64,000 nucleotides of DNA from Heracleum sosnowskyi (taxonomy: Eukaryota; Streptophyta; Magnoliopsida; Apiales; Apiaceae): contig CM061245.1 of assembly GCA_030848705.1 (NCBI GenBank), forward strand, positions 72,713,564 through 72,777,563. The letters run 5' to 3'. Shown here one piece after another: positions 1 to 10,675 of this stretch; the first letter of the stretch is position 1, and every line of letters starts with the position of its first letter. The position numbers were made by a program, and so were the translations under genes. The notes under the pieces were generated by a model. It was not told where the DNA came from. It made no database searches and was given only the letters and a program-made list of their open reading frames with translations.

Positions 1-235
1 TTTCCAGTTGAATATAACATTTAACCCTATTCTCAAGAAATGCTATTTTCTTAGTAAGTTCATCCTGATTAACATGCACAAGTTTTAATTCTTTTATCTC
101 CTTTTCAAAAGCTGTGTTCAAAAGAATTATTCTATCATTTTCAGTACGAGCACAAGAAATAGTACCACTAAGATGATAGATCATTTCAGCATCAGTGAAC
201 TTTACCTCTAACATGTATGTGGATGAAGTGCTTGC
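1..235 (-). pseudogene. Element D gag, distal part (severed by the CACTA insertion)
   Basis: The minus strand is open through the whole segment and continues the gag of element D found at 27800-29026; the two halves are separated by a CACTA transposon. Removing the transposon and one copy of its TSD restores the reading frame. The translated piece is lysine/glutamate rich with a heptad-like pattern (EKEIKELKLVHVNQDELTKK), matching the coiled-coil part of Gag downstream of the first zinc knuckle in elements B and C. On the minus strand a GAG|GTAAAG splice-donor-like site lies at 208-201, at the position where the other copia elements also have AG|GTA. The rest of D lies beyond the left window edge. 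Confidence 0.8.
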
Positions 236-265
236 CACTACTAGAAAAACTTCAATAGACATCGG
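236..265 (+). repeat. CACTA-1 left terminal inverted repeat
   Basis: Starts CACTACTAGAAAAACTTCAA and pairs with 27767-27796 read on the other strand, with about four mismatches in 30 positions. Confidence 0.9.
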
Positions 266-660
266 TTTTTGGCCGATGTCTACGTGTTTTTCGACCGATG
301 TTTTTGTCGGTGATGTTAAAAGTACCCCTTTTAGACATCGGTTTCTAGCCGATGTCTAAATAACCAATTACATCGGTTTCTTTCTAAGATCTGTTGTCTA
401 AACATACATTTAGCATCAGTCACATTGTGAATTCTGTTGTCTAAACCTATATTTGACATCAATTTCATTTCAAGTAACTATTGTCTTTATATACCTTTAA
501 CATCAGTTTTGTTTTGAAAAATTGGTGTTATTTTTGTTTTTCTACATCACTTTTCTTTTAATTAATCGTTGTCTTTTATTCTGATGGACATTTTTTCCTT
601 TTATTAAATATTTTATTTTTACTTGCATGAACATCAACTTTATATTTCATGTATTTACTA
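254..660. repeat. CACTA-1 left subterminal repeats
   Basis: Short inverted motifs of the type ACATCGGTTT...CCGATGT recur here (254-276, 290-312, 334-357, 370-380 and degenerate copies such as ACATCAGTTT further in). Matching copies lie at the right end (about 27650-27775, for example AACATCAG...CTGATGTT). Subterminal motif arrays are typical transposase-binding regions of CACTA elements. The inner part, 400-660, is AT-rich and without an ORF. Confidence 0.7.
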
Positions 661-665
661 AAATA

Positions 666-1780
666 TGTAAAGCATAATGTAACATAAGATGTAAAAGAGA
701 TAACTACAACTCAACAAAGGACAAGACAGGCAATAATATTAACAGAAGCACAGGAATCCAGAATCAAAGAAGAAAAGGTAAACTCAAAAAATCAAAATAC
801 GTTATGTATTCTTGAAGTCCGTAAACAGATCACGGAAAGAAGTTCATGAAAATGTTCAAGCCTCAGTGACAGCAAAAGGAACAAGACTTTCAAGACGACA
901 GAATTATGTGAATGATTTAGGGTTAAGTACCACGGGATTCCAGTGATTTAATCGAAGCAACCAGAACGACAAAAGACTTATCAGCAGCATTGTATTGAAG
1001 ACGTAGAAGAAGAATTGATCAAGTGTTATTCATCTGTGAACCAGACCAGTTGCACTAGTTGACGGCACTACAAAGATCAAGTTGTTTTATCGTCTCAGAA
1101 GATATTGATACAGTCTAAAACTAAAACACCCAGGAGCTCAGAAGTAATTACTAAAGGACAAAAGACAAGAAAAAGAATTCGATAGTTTTTCATTTCAGAA
1201 AACTATCGAATGGTGTTAAAGGTAATTCAATTTAAAACAAAGTAAATCAATTTGGCACTCGATAGTTTTGAATTAAAAACTATAGAATGGTAAATTGATT
1301 TAAACCATTCGATGGTTTTTAAATTGGGAGCAGGTGGAAAGTTTGTTTTGTTTTTCAAGTTGATGAAGATCCAACGGCCAAGATTGTTTCTACAAGTTTG
1401 GTTCGATGGTTTTCAAATCAAAGTCTACAATTACAACAGAGGAAGTGTGTCTTCTTCAGTCGAGTTATTTCACAGTAGCAATAACTGAGAGAGAGAGATC
1501 AAGCCAGAGAGAAAATACCAGAGAAATTAATTCTGCTTGAATTCTATCAAAGTTTTGATTATGTATAACTTAGAACTCATTGAAGCTAATCTACGGATTA
1601 GAAATTGTAGCACCCCTCGAGGTTTATATTTATAAAAAGATATATTCCCCGAAACTTGATTTGGTTTGGTGTGTTTGATTTCGTTATAGAACTGAATGAT
1701 TAATCCGCGAATGAAATTAAATTATTTGTGAGTATCGTATTCAACCCCCCCCCCCCTTCTACGATACTTTGGACCTAACA
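666..1780 (+). repeat. Element A 5' LTR
   Basis: TG...CA ends. A TATA-like TATAAAAAG lies at 1631-1639. The palindromic word family TTCGATAGTTTT / AAAACTATCGAA occurs several times at 1176-1330, making hairpins. Near the 3' end an 8-bp stem GTATCGTA/TACGATAC (1732-1767) encloses a loop TTCAA-poly(C)-TTC, the same layout as in other LTRs of this window. Confidence 0.95.
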
Positions 1781-1782
1781 AT

Positions 1783-1794
1783 TGGTATCAGAGC
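1783..1794 (+). other. Element A primer binding site
   Basis: TGGTATCAGAGC, complementary to the 3' end of plant initiator methionine tRNA, starts two bases after the LTR. Confidence 0.9.
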
Positions 1795-1940
1795 TACTTG
1801 ATTGACGTACAAATCAGATCCGGTGAATGAGACCAAAATCAAACGTAGCGTGAAAATACGAAGCAAATTTTTTAACTTTCAAAATTTTTCATTTAATTGG
1901 AATTTCTTGAATTTTAAACAATTTGAAATTTTCAGAAACC

Positions 1941-3419
1941 ATGAGTGCTCCAAAGACAACCGCTGGTATTAAAGTTCCCCCGTTTACTAGAGATGATTTC
2001 GGTTTGTGGAAGATGAAGATGCTGTTATTTATCAAGGCATCTAATCCGTTGTATATTGGCATATTAGAAAACGGACTGTTTGTACCAATGAAACCAGTTA
2101 GTGAATCTACAGCTCCTGATGGTAGCAGGATTCCTCAAGGCACCCAACCTAAGGATATTACTGAGTATACAGATTCTGACAAAGAACTGATTCGTTTGGA
2201 TACAGGTTTGATGTTGATATTGGCAGACTCCGCAGACAAAGAAATGAGCTATCAGTTGATGAACTGTACAAGCGGGAAACACATGTGGGATACCATTAAC
2301 TTGATAATGGAAGGAACTGAAGACGTGCAGGAAAATAGATTGGACATCCTGACTTCTCAGTACGAAGCTTTTAGGTCTCTTCCAGGAGAAAGTATAACTC
2401 AGGTCTTTGAGAAATATACCAAGCTCCTAAATGAATTGGCAATGAAAGGGAAGACCTATCCTCTGAGAGAAACCAACAGGAAGTTCATGATGACGCTGCC
2501 CCATCATGTAGAACACAAGTCATCATCCATAAGGGAAAGAATTGACTTCACAAAGATGTCATTAGAGATGATCTATGGCAAGTTGAAGACCTATGAGATG
2601 GAACAGGAACAAAGAGTGATAATCTACGGATCAGGGACAGTGGACAGCAAGCACAATGCACTTGTGAGATCAGCAGCACTTGTAGTGGATGAACCAATAA
2701 CTTCTGAGATTCAGGTTCAAACCCCTAGAGCTGGAAAGGAGGTGATAATAGAAGCTGAGATGGATTCTGTGAATCTGGGTGTTGATGAAAGTGATTACTA
2801 CACCCTAGAAGAGCTTGAGCAAATGGAAGACAAAACCATGGCGTACTTAGCTGCAAAGTTTAGTCATATTCGTTTCAAGAGAAACCCTAAGTACAAGTTC
2901 AAGGGCTCAACCAACAGATTCCAGAAGAGCAATTATGCACCTAGTACAGGCTTTAAGGGAGGCTACAAGACTGGCATGATTGATAGAAGCAAATCAAGAT
3001 GCTACAATTGCAATGAGTTAGGGCATTTCGCCACTGAATGCCGAAAGCCTCGTCAAGCGAGAGACATGAAAGATGTCTATGGAAAGAAGGATTCTTATGA
3101 TGAGTTGAAGAAAGAGAATGCCAAGCTTAAACAGCAATTGGAGGCATTCTCTGGAAAGGAGAAAGGGAAAGCTTATATAGCAGAGGGAAAGCACTGGGAT
3201 GATACTAATTCAGATGAAGAGGAGGAATATGTAAATGTTGCCCTAATGGCTGACTCTTCAGAGGAATCACCACAATCATCTCAGGTACCTATCTTAACTA
3301 CAATTGATATGTCTAACTTTGAGTACAAGAAAACTGTGCAAGATCTTAGTGTAGAATTGTTTAATGTACACACAAGCATGCTAGCATCTAAAATGGAAAA
3401 TGCTAAACAAGTTTGTTAG
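1941..3419 (+). pseudogene. Element A gag, N-terminal part (interrupted by element B)
   Basis: The natural start is the ATG at 1941 (MSAPKTTAGIKVPPF); the open frame reaches further upstream only through a TTG. The copia Gag core follows (FGLWKMKMLLFI near the start; YEAFRSLPGESITQVFEKY in the middle). A CCHC zinc knuckle CYNCNELGHFATEC sits at about residue 353, then an acidic, coiled-coil-prone stretch. The frame ends at 3419 only because the LTR of element B begins at 3414; gag resumes at 15332. A donor-like CAG|GTACCT lies at 3282-3290, in phase 0. The product would be the nucleic-acid-binding capsid protein of the retrotransposon particle. Confidence 0.9.
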
Positions 3420-4013
3420 ATCAGAATTCAATGATCATCAGAAGCTAGACTCAACTGATCAGGATTGCTGACGTCATCAGTATTGCATGGTCATCAGTAT
3501 TTGATCAAGCGTCAGTATCTTATTAATCATCAGGATTCCTACTCAGACTATGATCAGGTTTGATCATCAGGACTTGAAGCTGATCAGGATTCCTACTTCG
3601 AGTTATATTTGGAGTCTAGATAAACATGGAAGTTTGTTCCTGGTTTGTAGAATGCAGCTATCGATTAAAGATATGTTTCTATCTTTGTTATGATTAGGAC
3701 TTATCTTGTTATTGATAGAGAAGCTGTGTGCACTATATAAACACAGTTTTGGTTTCGATTTATGTATTCATTCGAGAGAGAACATAATCGAAGAGAAGCT
3801 CTTAAGAACAGAATTTCTTGAGAGAGTTTTTGTAAGCTAGCAGCTCTTAAGAACATCAGAATTTCTTAAGAGAGTTTGTAACAGTTTTATATCAAAGTTA
3901 ATAAAGCTGTTATTGTTATTGTTATTGATCTTTCATATTTGTGTTATATAAAGTCGAGAATCTTATACAATTGTATTCAACCCCCTTCTACAATTGTTAT
4001 TTACTGGGCAACA
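3414..4013 (+). repeat. Element B 5' LTR
   Basis: U3 is loaded with the word TCAGGATT / AATCCTGA and relatives (3520-3600). A TATATAAA box at 3734-3741 lies in a CTATATAAACACAG context shared with elements C and E. A tandem near-duplication (CTCTTAAGAACA...GAATTTCTT) at about 3797-3885 follows, and AATAAA is at 3900. A 9-bp stem ACAATTGTA/TACAATTGT (3967-3997) encloses TTCAACCCCCTTC just before the end. Confidence 0.95.
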
Positions 4014-4015
4014 AT

Positions 4016-4027
4016 TGGTATCAGAGC
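4016..4027 (+). other. Element B primer binding site
   Basis: TGGTATCAGAGC, initiator-Met tRNA complement, two bases after the LTR. Confidence 0.9.
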
Positions 4028-4063
4028 AAACTGATTTAATTCTGAATCAGATACGATCTAAAG

Positions 4064-6376
4064 ATGTCTACAACCAAGTATGAAAGCATGAAGATTCCCA
4101 TCTTGAAGATATCAGAATATCCCACATGGAGGGTAAAGATGCTGATGTACCTGGAGGCTATGGATCCTGACTACTTGGACAGGATTCGTGATGGACCATA
4201 TATACCAACAAAGTTCGTAGAACGAACAGATACAGTACCAGAACATTATGTGGTCAAAGCTAAAGCTGAATGGACTCCAGAAGAAAAAGCTCATGTACTC
4301 AGGGAATCAAAGATAAAGAATATCTTGCATAATAGCCTTGATGCTGTTATGTCAAACAGAGTGATTGCATGCAAGTCTTCAAAAGAAATCTGGGATACTT
4401 TGGAAACTCAGTGCCAGGGATCTGCATCTGTTAAGAAAAACAGAAGGGCTCTTTTGATTCAAGAATATGAACAATTCGATGCAAGACCTGAAGAGAGCCT
4501 GACTGATCTATATGATAGATTTCTGACACTATTGAACAGCTTATCCTTAGTTGACAAAGTATATGAAACCGAAGATTCAAACACCAAATTTCTTAGAGCT
4601 TTACCTGAAGAATGGGATACTCATACCTCAATCATTAGACACCAGTATGATCTGAACATTGTGTCTCTTGATGAGATCTATGGGATGCTAAGAACTCATG
4701 ATCTTGAAGTTCAACAGAGAAAGAACAAGAAAAGCAGCAAGGCAAAGTCAATTGCTTTGAATGTAGAAGCAAAATCAAAAGGGAAAGCTATGGAGGTCTC
4801 TAGAAGGAAAGCAAGAGTAGCTGAGTCAGATCCTGACGACTCTTCATCAGATACTGATGGCAATCCTGATGCCAATACTGGTGATGAATCTTCTGATTCA
4901 GACATGGAAGAGATGGTTGCTATGATTGTCAGAAACTTCAGAAGGATGAAGTTCAGGAAGAATAGAAGACAAGGCAACTTTCAGAAAAAGACCTTCAAAG
5001 CAGACAAAGACAAGTATATCAAAAAGGACAGCAAGGGTAGCAAATTTGACAAGTCAAAGGTTAGATGCTACAAGTGTAATGGTATGGGTCACTTTGCTTC
5101 TGAATGCAACAAGACAAAGGCACTCATCATATCAAGCAAGGATTGGATGGACTCTTCCTCAGAATCTGATACTGAGGTAGTCAACTATGCGTTAATGGCC
5201 AATGCTGATGTAACTGCTGCTCCTGATGATAAGGTACTAAATACTATCTTTGATTTTGATACTGATAATGCTTCTGAGTTAAGACGTTTTCTAAAGTCAT
5301 TACATATTAGCTTTAGAAGTCAAACTGCTGAGAATACTAGAATCTTATCTGAGATGTCTGACCTTAGAAAAAGGAATGAGATATTAGAAGCTGAATTTTC
5401 TCGTATGCAAGAAGTACAAAAAGAATGTGATAATGTTAAGCACATGCACTTAGAGATAACATCTAAATGTACTTCCCTTGAAAAAGAACTTGAATATGCT
5501 AATGAGAAAATCAGAACCTGGACAGACTCTGGTAGGAAATTTCATGAGATTAATACCTCTAAGAATTGGAAAGAGTGTCTAGGATATAAGTCAGATGAAG
5601 ATAAGAAATTAGCAGAGAAAATTGTCATTAATGAGACAGTCAGTCCAAAGACCTATAGACATGTTATAGACTCAACCAAATCTAAGATTACTCCTGTTAA
5701 TTTTGTTTTTGGTAAGGATTCCAATTCTACTTTTGAAAAGGGATCTTCTTCTACTCAAGGAATTAAAATTATAAAGTCTAAACCTGTCATGAACAAAGTC
5801 ACTAAGAATCTAGGTCTATTGTCTCAGAAACAGCTTAAAGATAAAATCTGTGAGGTTACAGATAAGAAAGAGGAAGCTACTGTTAAGAGAAACAGGAATG
5901 GTAAAGTTGGGATCAATAAAGAGAATGGTTATAAAAATATCCCAAATGCACCTAGAAAGAGTTGTTTTAACTGTGGTAACTCTAATCATCTTGCTATTGA
6001 TTGTAAAAAGAGTAAGAAGAAAATTGCTGAAATTCCTAAGTCTGATGTTAGGAATAGATCAGTATTTTACAAACCACAGAATTCCTGTTTTCATTGTGGT
6101 AGTCTATGGCATTCTATTTATACATGTAAAGAGTATCATGATTTGTACTATAACTTTTATGATCCATTGCCTAAGTTTGAAAGTAGTACAAAGTCTGATA
6201 AAACTGAAAATGTCATAGTGAAGCATGCTTTTGTTAATACTGATACTGACAAAGCAAATCCTGATGGAGTAAATCCTGTCAGGACTGCTAAAGTCAAAAA
6301 GTCTTCTGTTGTTAAATTTAATAAAATGCATGAACAAGGAATCCAACAAGTGTGGGTTCCTAAACATTCTGACTAG
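4064..6376 (+). CDS. gag: Element B Gag, long Sirevirus form
   Basis: 770 residues starting at an ATG 36 bp past the primer site; uninterrupted. N-terminal copia Gag core (YPTWRVKMLMYLEAMDP). A CCHC knuckle CYKCNGMGHFASEC sits at about residue 334. An acidic/coiled-coil region spans about 400-500. Two more knuckle-like motifs follow: CFNCGNSNHLAIDC (about 633) and CFHCGSLWHSIYTC (about 675). It ends in WVPKHSD with a TAG stop 15 bp before the pol ATG, in the same frame. A donor-like AAG|GTACTA at 5233/5234 could remove the C-terminal half by splicing. The long C-terminal extension with coiled coil is characteristic of Sirevirus Gag proteins. Confidence 0.9.
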   Translation: MSTTKYESMKIPILKISEYPTWRVKMLMYLEAMDPDYLDRIRDGPYIPTKFVERTDTVPEHYVVKAKAEWTPEEKAHVLRESKIKNILHNSLDAVMSNRVIACKSSKEIWDTLETQCQGSASVKKNRRALLIQEYEQFDARPEESLTDLYDRFLTLLNSLSLVDKVYETEDSNTKFLRALPEEWDTHTSIIRHQYDLNIVSLDEIYGMLRTHDLEVQQRKNKKSSKAKSIALNVEAKSKGKAMEVSRRKARVAESDPDDSSSDTDGNPDANTGDESSDSDMEEMVAMIVRNFRRMKFRKNRRQGNFQKKTFKADKDKYIKKDSKGSKFDKSKVRCYKCNGMGHFASECNKTKALIISSKDWMDSSSESDTEVVNYALMANADVTAAPDDKVLNTIFDFDTDNASELRRFLKSLHISFRSQTAENTRILSEMSDLRKRNEILEAEFSRMQEVQKECDNVKHMHLEITSKCTSLEKELEYANEKIRTWTDSGRKFHEINTSKNWKECLGYKSDEDKKLAEKIVINETVSPKTYRHVIDSTKSKITPVNFVFGKDSNSTFEKGSSSTQGIKIIKSKPVMNKVTKNLGLLSQKQLKDKICEVTDKKEEATVKRNRNGKVGINKENGYKNIPNAPRKSCFNCGNSNHLAIDCKKSKKKIAEIPKSDVRNRSVFYKPQNSCFHCGSLWHSIYTCKEYHDLYYNFYDPLPKFESSTKSDKTENVIVKHAFVNTDTDKANPDGVNPVRTAKVKKSSVVKFNKMHEQGIQQVWVPKHSD

Positions 6377-6397
6377 TGTTTTACTATTCTGATGCAG
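5234..6397 (+). other. Element B candidate gag-pol intron
   Basis: Donor AAG|GTACTA and acceptor CTGATGCAG|GGT. A CTGAC branch-point-like motif at 6369-6373 precedes a T-rich tract. Both junctions are in phase 0, so removal of 1164 bp joins mid-gag to pol without the intervening TAG. The interval is itself open coding sequence for the Gag C-terminus, so this would be alternative intron retention. No transcript evidence is available here. Confidence 0.5.
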
Positions 6398-9300
6398 GGT
6401 AAAAAGAAAAATGTGTTAGTCATGGATAGTGGATGTTCTGTGCATATGACTGGAAACAAAGCCCTGTTATCAGAATATGAGGAAAAAGCTGGCCCAACCG
6501 TGTCTTATGGAGATGGCAACATTGGACAAACCTTGGGATATGGCAATATAATCATTGGAAATGTCATCATTGAAAAAGTAGCTCTAGTGAAGGGACTAAA
6601 ACACAACTTGTTGAGTATTAGTCAAATCACTGACAGAGGTTATCATGTCAATTTCTATTCCACACATAGTGAAGTAGTCAGTAAAGCAACAGGGAAGATA
6701 GCACTAACTGGCTACAGGCATGGTAACATATATGAAGCCAACATTCTCTCAGATACTGATGGCTCCCCTACATGTTTCATCAGTAAAGCTTCAGTAGATG
6801 AAAGTTGGAATTGGCACAAGAAGCTTTCTCATCTCAACTTCAGCAACATCAATGAGTTGGTTAAGAAAGAGTTAGTAAGAGGATTACCTAATGTCTTATA
6901 TACACCTGATGGACTCTGTGATGCATGCCAAAAAGCAAAACAAAGAAGGACATCATTCCAGAGTAAATCAGAATCCTCTATTGAAGAACCATATCACATG
7001 CTACATCTTGATCTGTTTGGTCCAGTCAACATCATGTCCATCAGTAAGAAAAGGTACACTCTTGTAATTGTTGATGAATATTCTAGATTCACCTGGGTGT
7101 ATTTTCTGCATAGAAAAGATGAAACTCCTGAAGTTCTGTTGGATCATGTGAGGATGATTGAGACAACCACAAAGCACAAAGTCAAGATTCTGAGAAGTGA
7201 TAATGGTACTGAATTTAAGAATTCAAAGATGGAAGAGTTCTGCAAATACAAAGGAATCATTCAACAATTCTCTGCTCCTGGCACACCTCAGCAAAATGGA
7301 GTAGTAGAAAGGAAGAATAGAACTCTTATTGAAGCTGGCAGAACTATGTTGGAAGAAGCTAAATTACCTACATATTTCTGGGCAGAAGCAGTCAACACAG
7401 CATGCTATACACAAAATCTTACATTGATAAACAGGCATGGTGTCACTCCTTATCAGTCTCTCAAAGAGAAGAAGCCAAGTCTGAAGCATCTGCATGTGTT
7501 TGGCTGTAAATGTTTTGTTCTCAGAACTCATCCTGAACAGCTAGGGAAATTTGAAACAAAGGCTGATGAAGGAATATTCATAGGTTATCCTACATCAAGA
7601 GCCTTCAGAGTTTTTAATTTGAGAACAAGAACTGTCATGGAGTCAATACATGTATCTTTTGATGATAAGAAGATAACTGGAATCATTGAAGACTCGCATG
7701 ATAGATTGTTATTTGAAAATGAAGCTTTCAAGGAACCTGAAGAAATTGAATCAGAAGTTGTCCATTCATCCAGTACTGACGGGTCACCAAATCCTGATGA
7801 CTCACCAGGTACTGATGGTGCTAATACTGATGATGCAAACAACAGTGATACAACTAGTAGTGCTAATGTTGAGGGGGAGCAACGGCATTCAACTACAAGT
7901 TCAGAGTCAACTCAATCATCAGGACAGAATTCTTCAGATACTGATTCAAGTGAAGATCCTGATAACACATCAGGAGGGCATAGCAATAATTCAGGGAGAG
8001 CTTCAAATCAATCAAATTCTTTCAATCAAGATAACACCAATCCAGGGGGAGCATCTACTTCAAGAAACAATTTGACACCCGCAAGGAAATGGACAAAAGA
8101 TCATACTCCTGATTTGATAATTGGAGATCCTGATGCAGGTGTTCAAACAAGAAGTGCAACTCAGAATGAATGTTTATATAATAACTTTCTGTCCAAGGAG
8201 GAGCCTAAGAAAGTTGAAGATGCACTTAAAGATGCTGATTGGGTTACTGCAATGCAAGAAGAACTGAATGAATTTGAAAGGAATGAAGTCTGGAAACTGG
8301 TACCAAGACCAAAGAATAGATCAATTGTTGGTACAAAGTGGATTTTCAAGAACAAGACTGATTCTGATGGTGTCATAATCAGAAATAAAGCTAGACTAGT
8401 TGCAAAGGGGTATTCCCAACAAGAGGGAATTGACTATGATGAAACTTTTGCTCCTGTTGCAAGACTAGAAGCCATCAGGATATTTCTTGCTTATGCAGCA
8501 CATAAGAATTTCAAGGTTTTCCAGATGGATGTTAAAAGTGCTTTCTTAAATGGTGAACTGGAGGAAGAAGTTTATGTTGAACAACCTCCTGGTTTCATTG
8601 ATCCTAAATATCCAGATCATGTCTACAGACTGGATAAGGCACTTTATGGACTAAAGCAAGCTCCAAGAGCATGGAGTTGCTGTTAGTTCAGATTTATGTT
8701 GATGATATCATTTTTGGGTCAACAAACAATAAGCTGTGTGAAAAGTTTTCCAAGCTTATGCAGTCAAGATATCAAATGAGCATGATGGGAGAAATGAGTT
8801 ACTTTCTGGGTCTTCAAGTTAAACAGACTGATGAAGGGATTTTTATTAATCAGTCTAAATACACAAGGAATTTACTGACAAGGTTTAACATGCAAGACAG
8901 TACTCCTGCTTCAACTCCCATAGCCACAGCTACCAAACTTGATCCTGATCAAGGTGAAGAGGTAGATGTAACTCACTACAGAGGAATGATTGGCTCTTTA
9001 TTGTATCTCACTGCCAGTAGACCAGATATCATGTTTGCAACCTGTCTATGTGCAAGATTTCAAGCAAAACCTAGAGAACCACATCTGATTGCAGTCAAAA
9101 GAATTTTCAGATATCTCAAAGGCACTTCTTCACTTGGCCTTTGGTACTCAAGGGAATCAGATTTTGGGTTGTGTGGTTATTCAGATGCTGATTTTGCAGG
9201 ATGCAGAATAGACAGGAAAAGTACTTCAGGAAGTTGTCAGTTTTTGGGTGGAAGACTAGTTTCATGGTTCAGTAAAAAGCAGAAATCTATTTCCACTTCA

Positions 9301-9642
9301 ACTGCAGAAGCTGAGTACATTGCGGCAGGAAGTTGTTGTGCTCAGATAATGTGGATGAGAAATCAGTTGTTAGATTATGGCCTGTCATACTCAAAAATCC
9401 CTATTTATTGTGATAACCAAAGTGCTATTGCAATGACAGGAAATCCAGTTCAGCATTCTCTTACTAAACACATAAGTATCAGATATCACTTTATAAGAGA
9501 ACAGGTTCTGGAAGGAACAATTGAACTTCACTTTGTTCCTACTGATCAACAACTAGCTGATATATTCACCAAGCCACTACCTGAAGCTACTTTCAATAAG
9601 TTGGTGAATGAACTTGGAATGATGAATTTTGAGAATTTCTGA
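6392..9642 (+). pseudogene. pol: Element B pol: protease, integrase, RT, RNase H (internal deletion)
   Basis: From 6392: aspartic protease motif VMDSGCSVHMTG; GAG-pre-integrase zinc finger (WHKKLSHLNF...CDACQKAK); integrase catalytic D-D-E in HLDLFGPV, RSDNGTEFKN and NGVVERKNRT; RT with KARLVAKGYSQQEGIDYDE and FQMDVKSAFLNGELEEE. At 8675-8680, right after APRAW, about 88 bp are missing compared with elements A and C. This shifts the frame and ends the first ORF at 8686. Translation can be followed in the new frame from 8671: YVDDIIFG catalytic motif, then RNase H (SDADFAGCRIDRKSTSG, TAEAEYIAAG, IYCDNQSAIA). The deletion disables RT, so the copy is defective although its LTRs are nearly identical. 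Confidence 0.92.
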
Positions 9643-10133
9643 GGAAAAGCTACAGAGAGGAAATCCTGATAACTGTCAAATACTGATGGTTATTCAGAAA
9701 GGTATGTATCTTTGATCAAATCCTGATAGGACTCAATCCTGACAGGAAGTCAACTGATCAAATCCTGATGCTCAGATGATTGAAGCTGGTATGAAAACCA
9801 GAGGTTCTATACTAATTTGTCATCAACACTCCTGGTAAACTCTGGACAATTAGATTATTACTTAGTCTTTGATTAAGTTTTCAGTCTTAATTATCAATCT
9901 CAATTTCATTATTATCAGAGTTTATTATTTATCATATCTATATCACTATGAGTGTTACTAACAAATTTTGCAGGCAAGAACAGGAAGAAAACAATTGAGT
10001 AAATAGACAAATTTCATTAATACTTGAAGATACATTACACATGAAATATGGAAATTACATATTTGTTTTCCTAGTCTATTTTCTACTCAGGAACTCGTGC
10101 TTTACAGATATGCATGAACACGTGCCCTGCAAA
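9643..10133 (+). other. Element B pol-ORF3 spacer rich in ATCCTGAT words
   Basis: No ORF. 9661-9780 contains several close copies of AAATCCTGAT and ATACTGATG, the word that also fills the LTR and ORF3 of this element. AT-rich after 9830. Confidence 0.6.
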
Positions 10134-10197
10134 TTAGCATGAATGCTCCTGAGCAGCTTCACAGTCCATCAGGATTGGAAGATTTCTATGTCCATCC

Positions 10198-10584
10198 TTA
10201 AAGGACAAGAAGAGGAACTGATGCACTTGAAGGCGGATCGTCATCGTGATCACCGGGATGCTTCCTTGCCTCCACCGTGCATGAAGCACTTGCATCACGC
10301 ACTTTCTTTCTTCTCCTCTCTCGCTCTTCAACGAGATCCTCATCCTCTTCATCATCCTCATCGTCTTCATCCTCTTCATAGATGAGATTCTCAAGAGGAT
10401 TCCAACCAGGATTGGCTTGCACAAAGTCGTGCCACACCACATCAACCATAGCATTTATAAACGCTTCATATTCCTGAGGGTCAGGAACTGGTTGTGGCTC
10501 CATCTCAGCAAGAGCCTCATCCATTTGTTGCCAAATTCTATCAAGTTCTTCATCAGGTATGTTGTTTTGATTGTTGGCAGCCAT
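10198..10584 (-). CDS. Element B antisense ORF (128 residues, acidic)
   Basis: Runs opposite to the element, between pol and ORF3. ATG at 10584 in a good context (A at -3, G at +4). The product begins MAANNQNNIPDEELDRIWQQ, has a strongly acidic run (EEDEDDEDDEEDEDLVEE) at residues 69-86 and then a basic stretch ERERRRKK. No recognised domain. A TATA box CTATAAAAG on the same strand lies about 92 bp upstream. Extra ORFs in either orientation between pol and the 3' LTR are known from plant LTR retrotransposons, so a real gene is plausible. An overlapping minus-strand frame (10454-10134) looks like a shadow. Function unknown. Confidence 0.5.
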   Translation of the reverse strand: MAANNQNNIPDEELDRIWQQMDEALAEMEPQPVPDPQEYEAFINAMVDVVWHDFVQANPGWNPLENLIYEEDEDDEDDEEDEDLVEERERRRKKVRDASASCTVEARKHPGDHDDDPPSSASVPLLVL

Positions 10585-10675
10585 TGAAAATCAAAGAAGG
10601 TGAAAGGTTTTCGTAAGTTTTTCTCTGGAGAGGGTTTGTGTTAATAGATATATGATGATTATGCTTAACAGTTCT

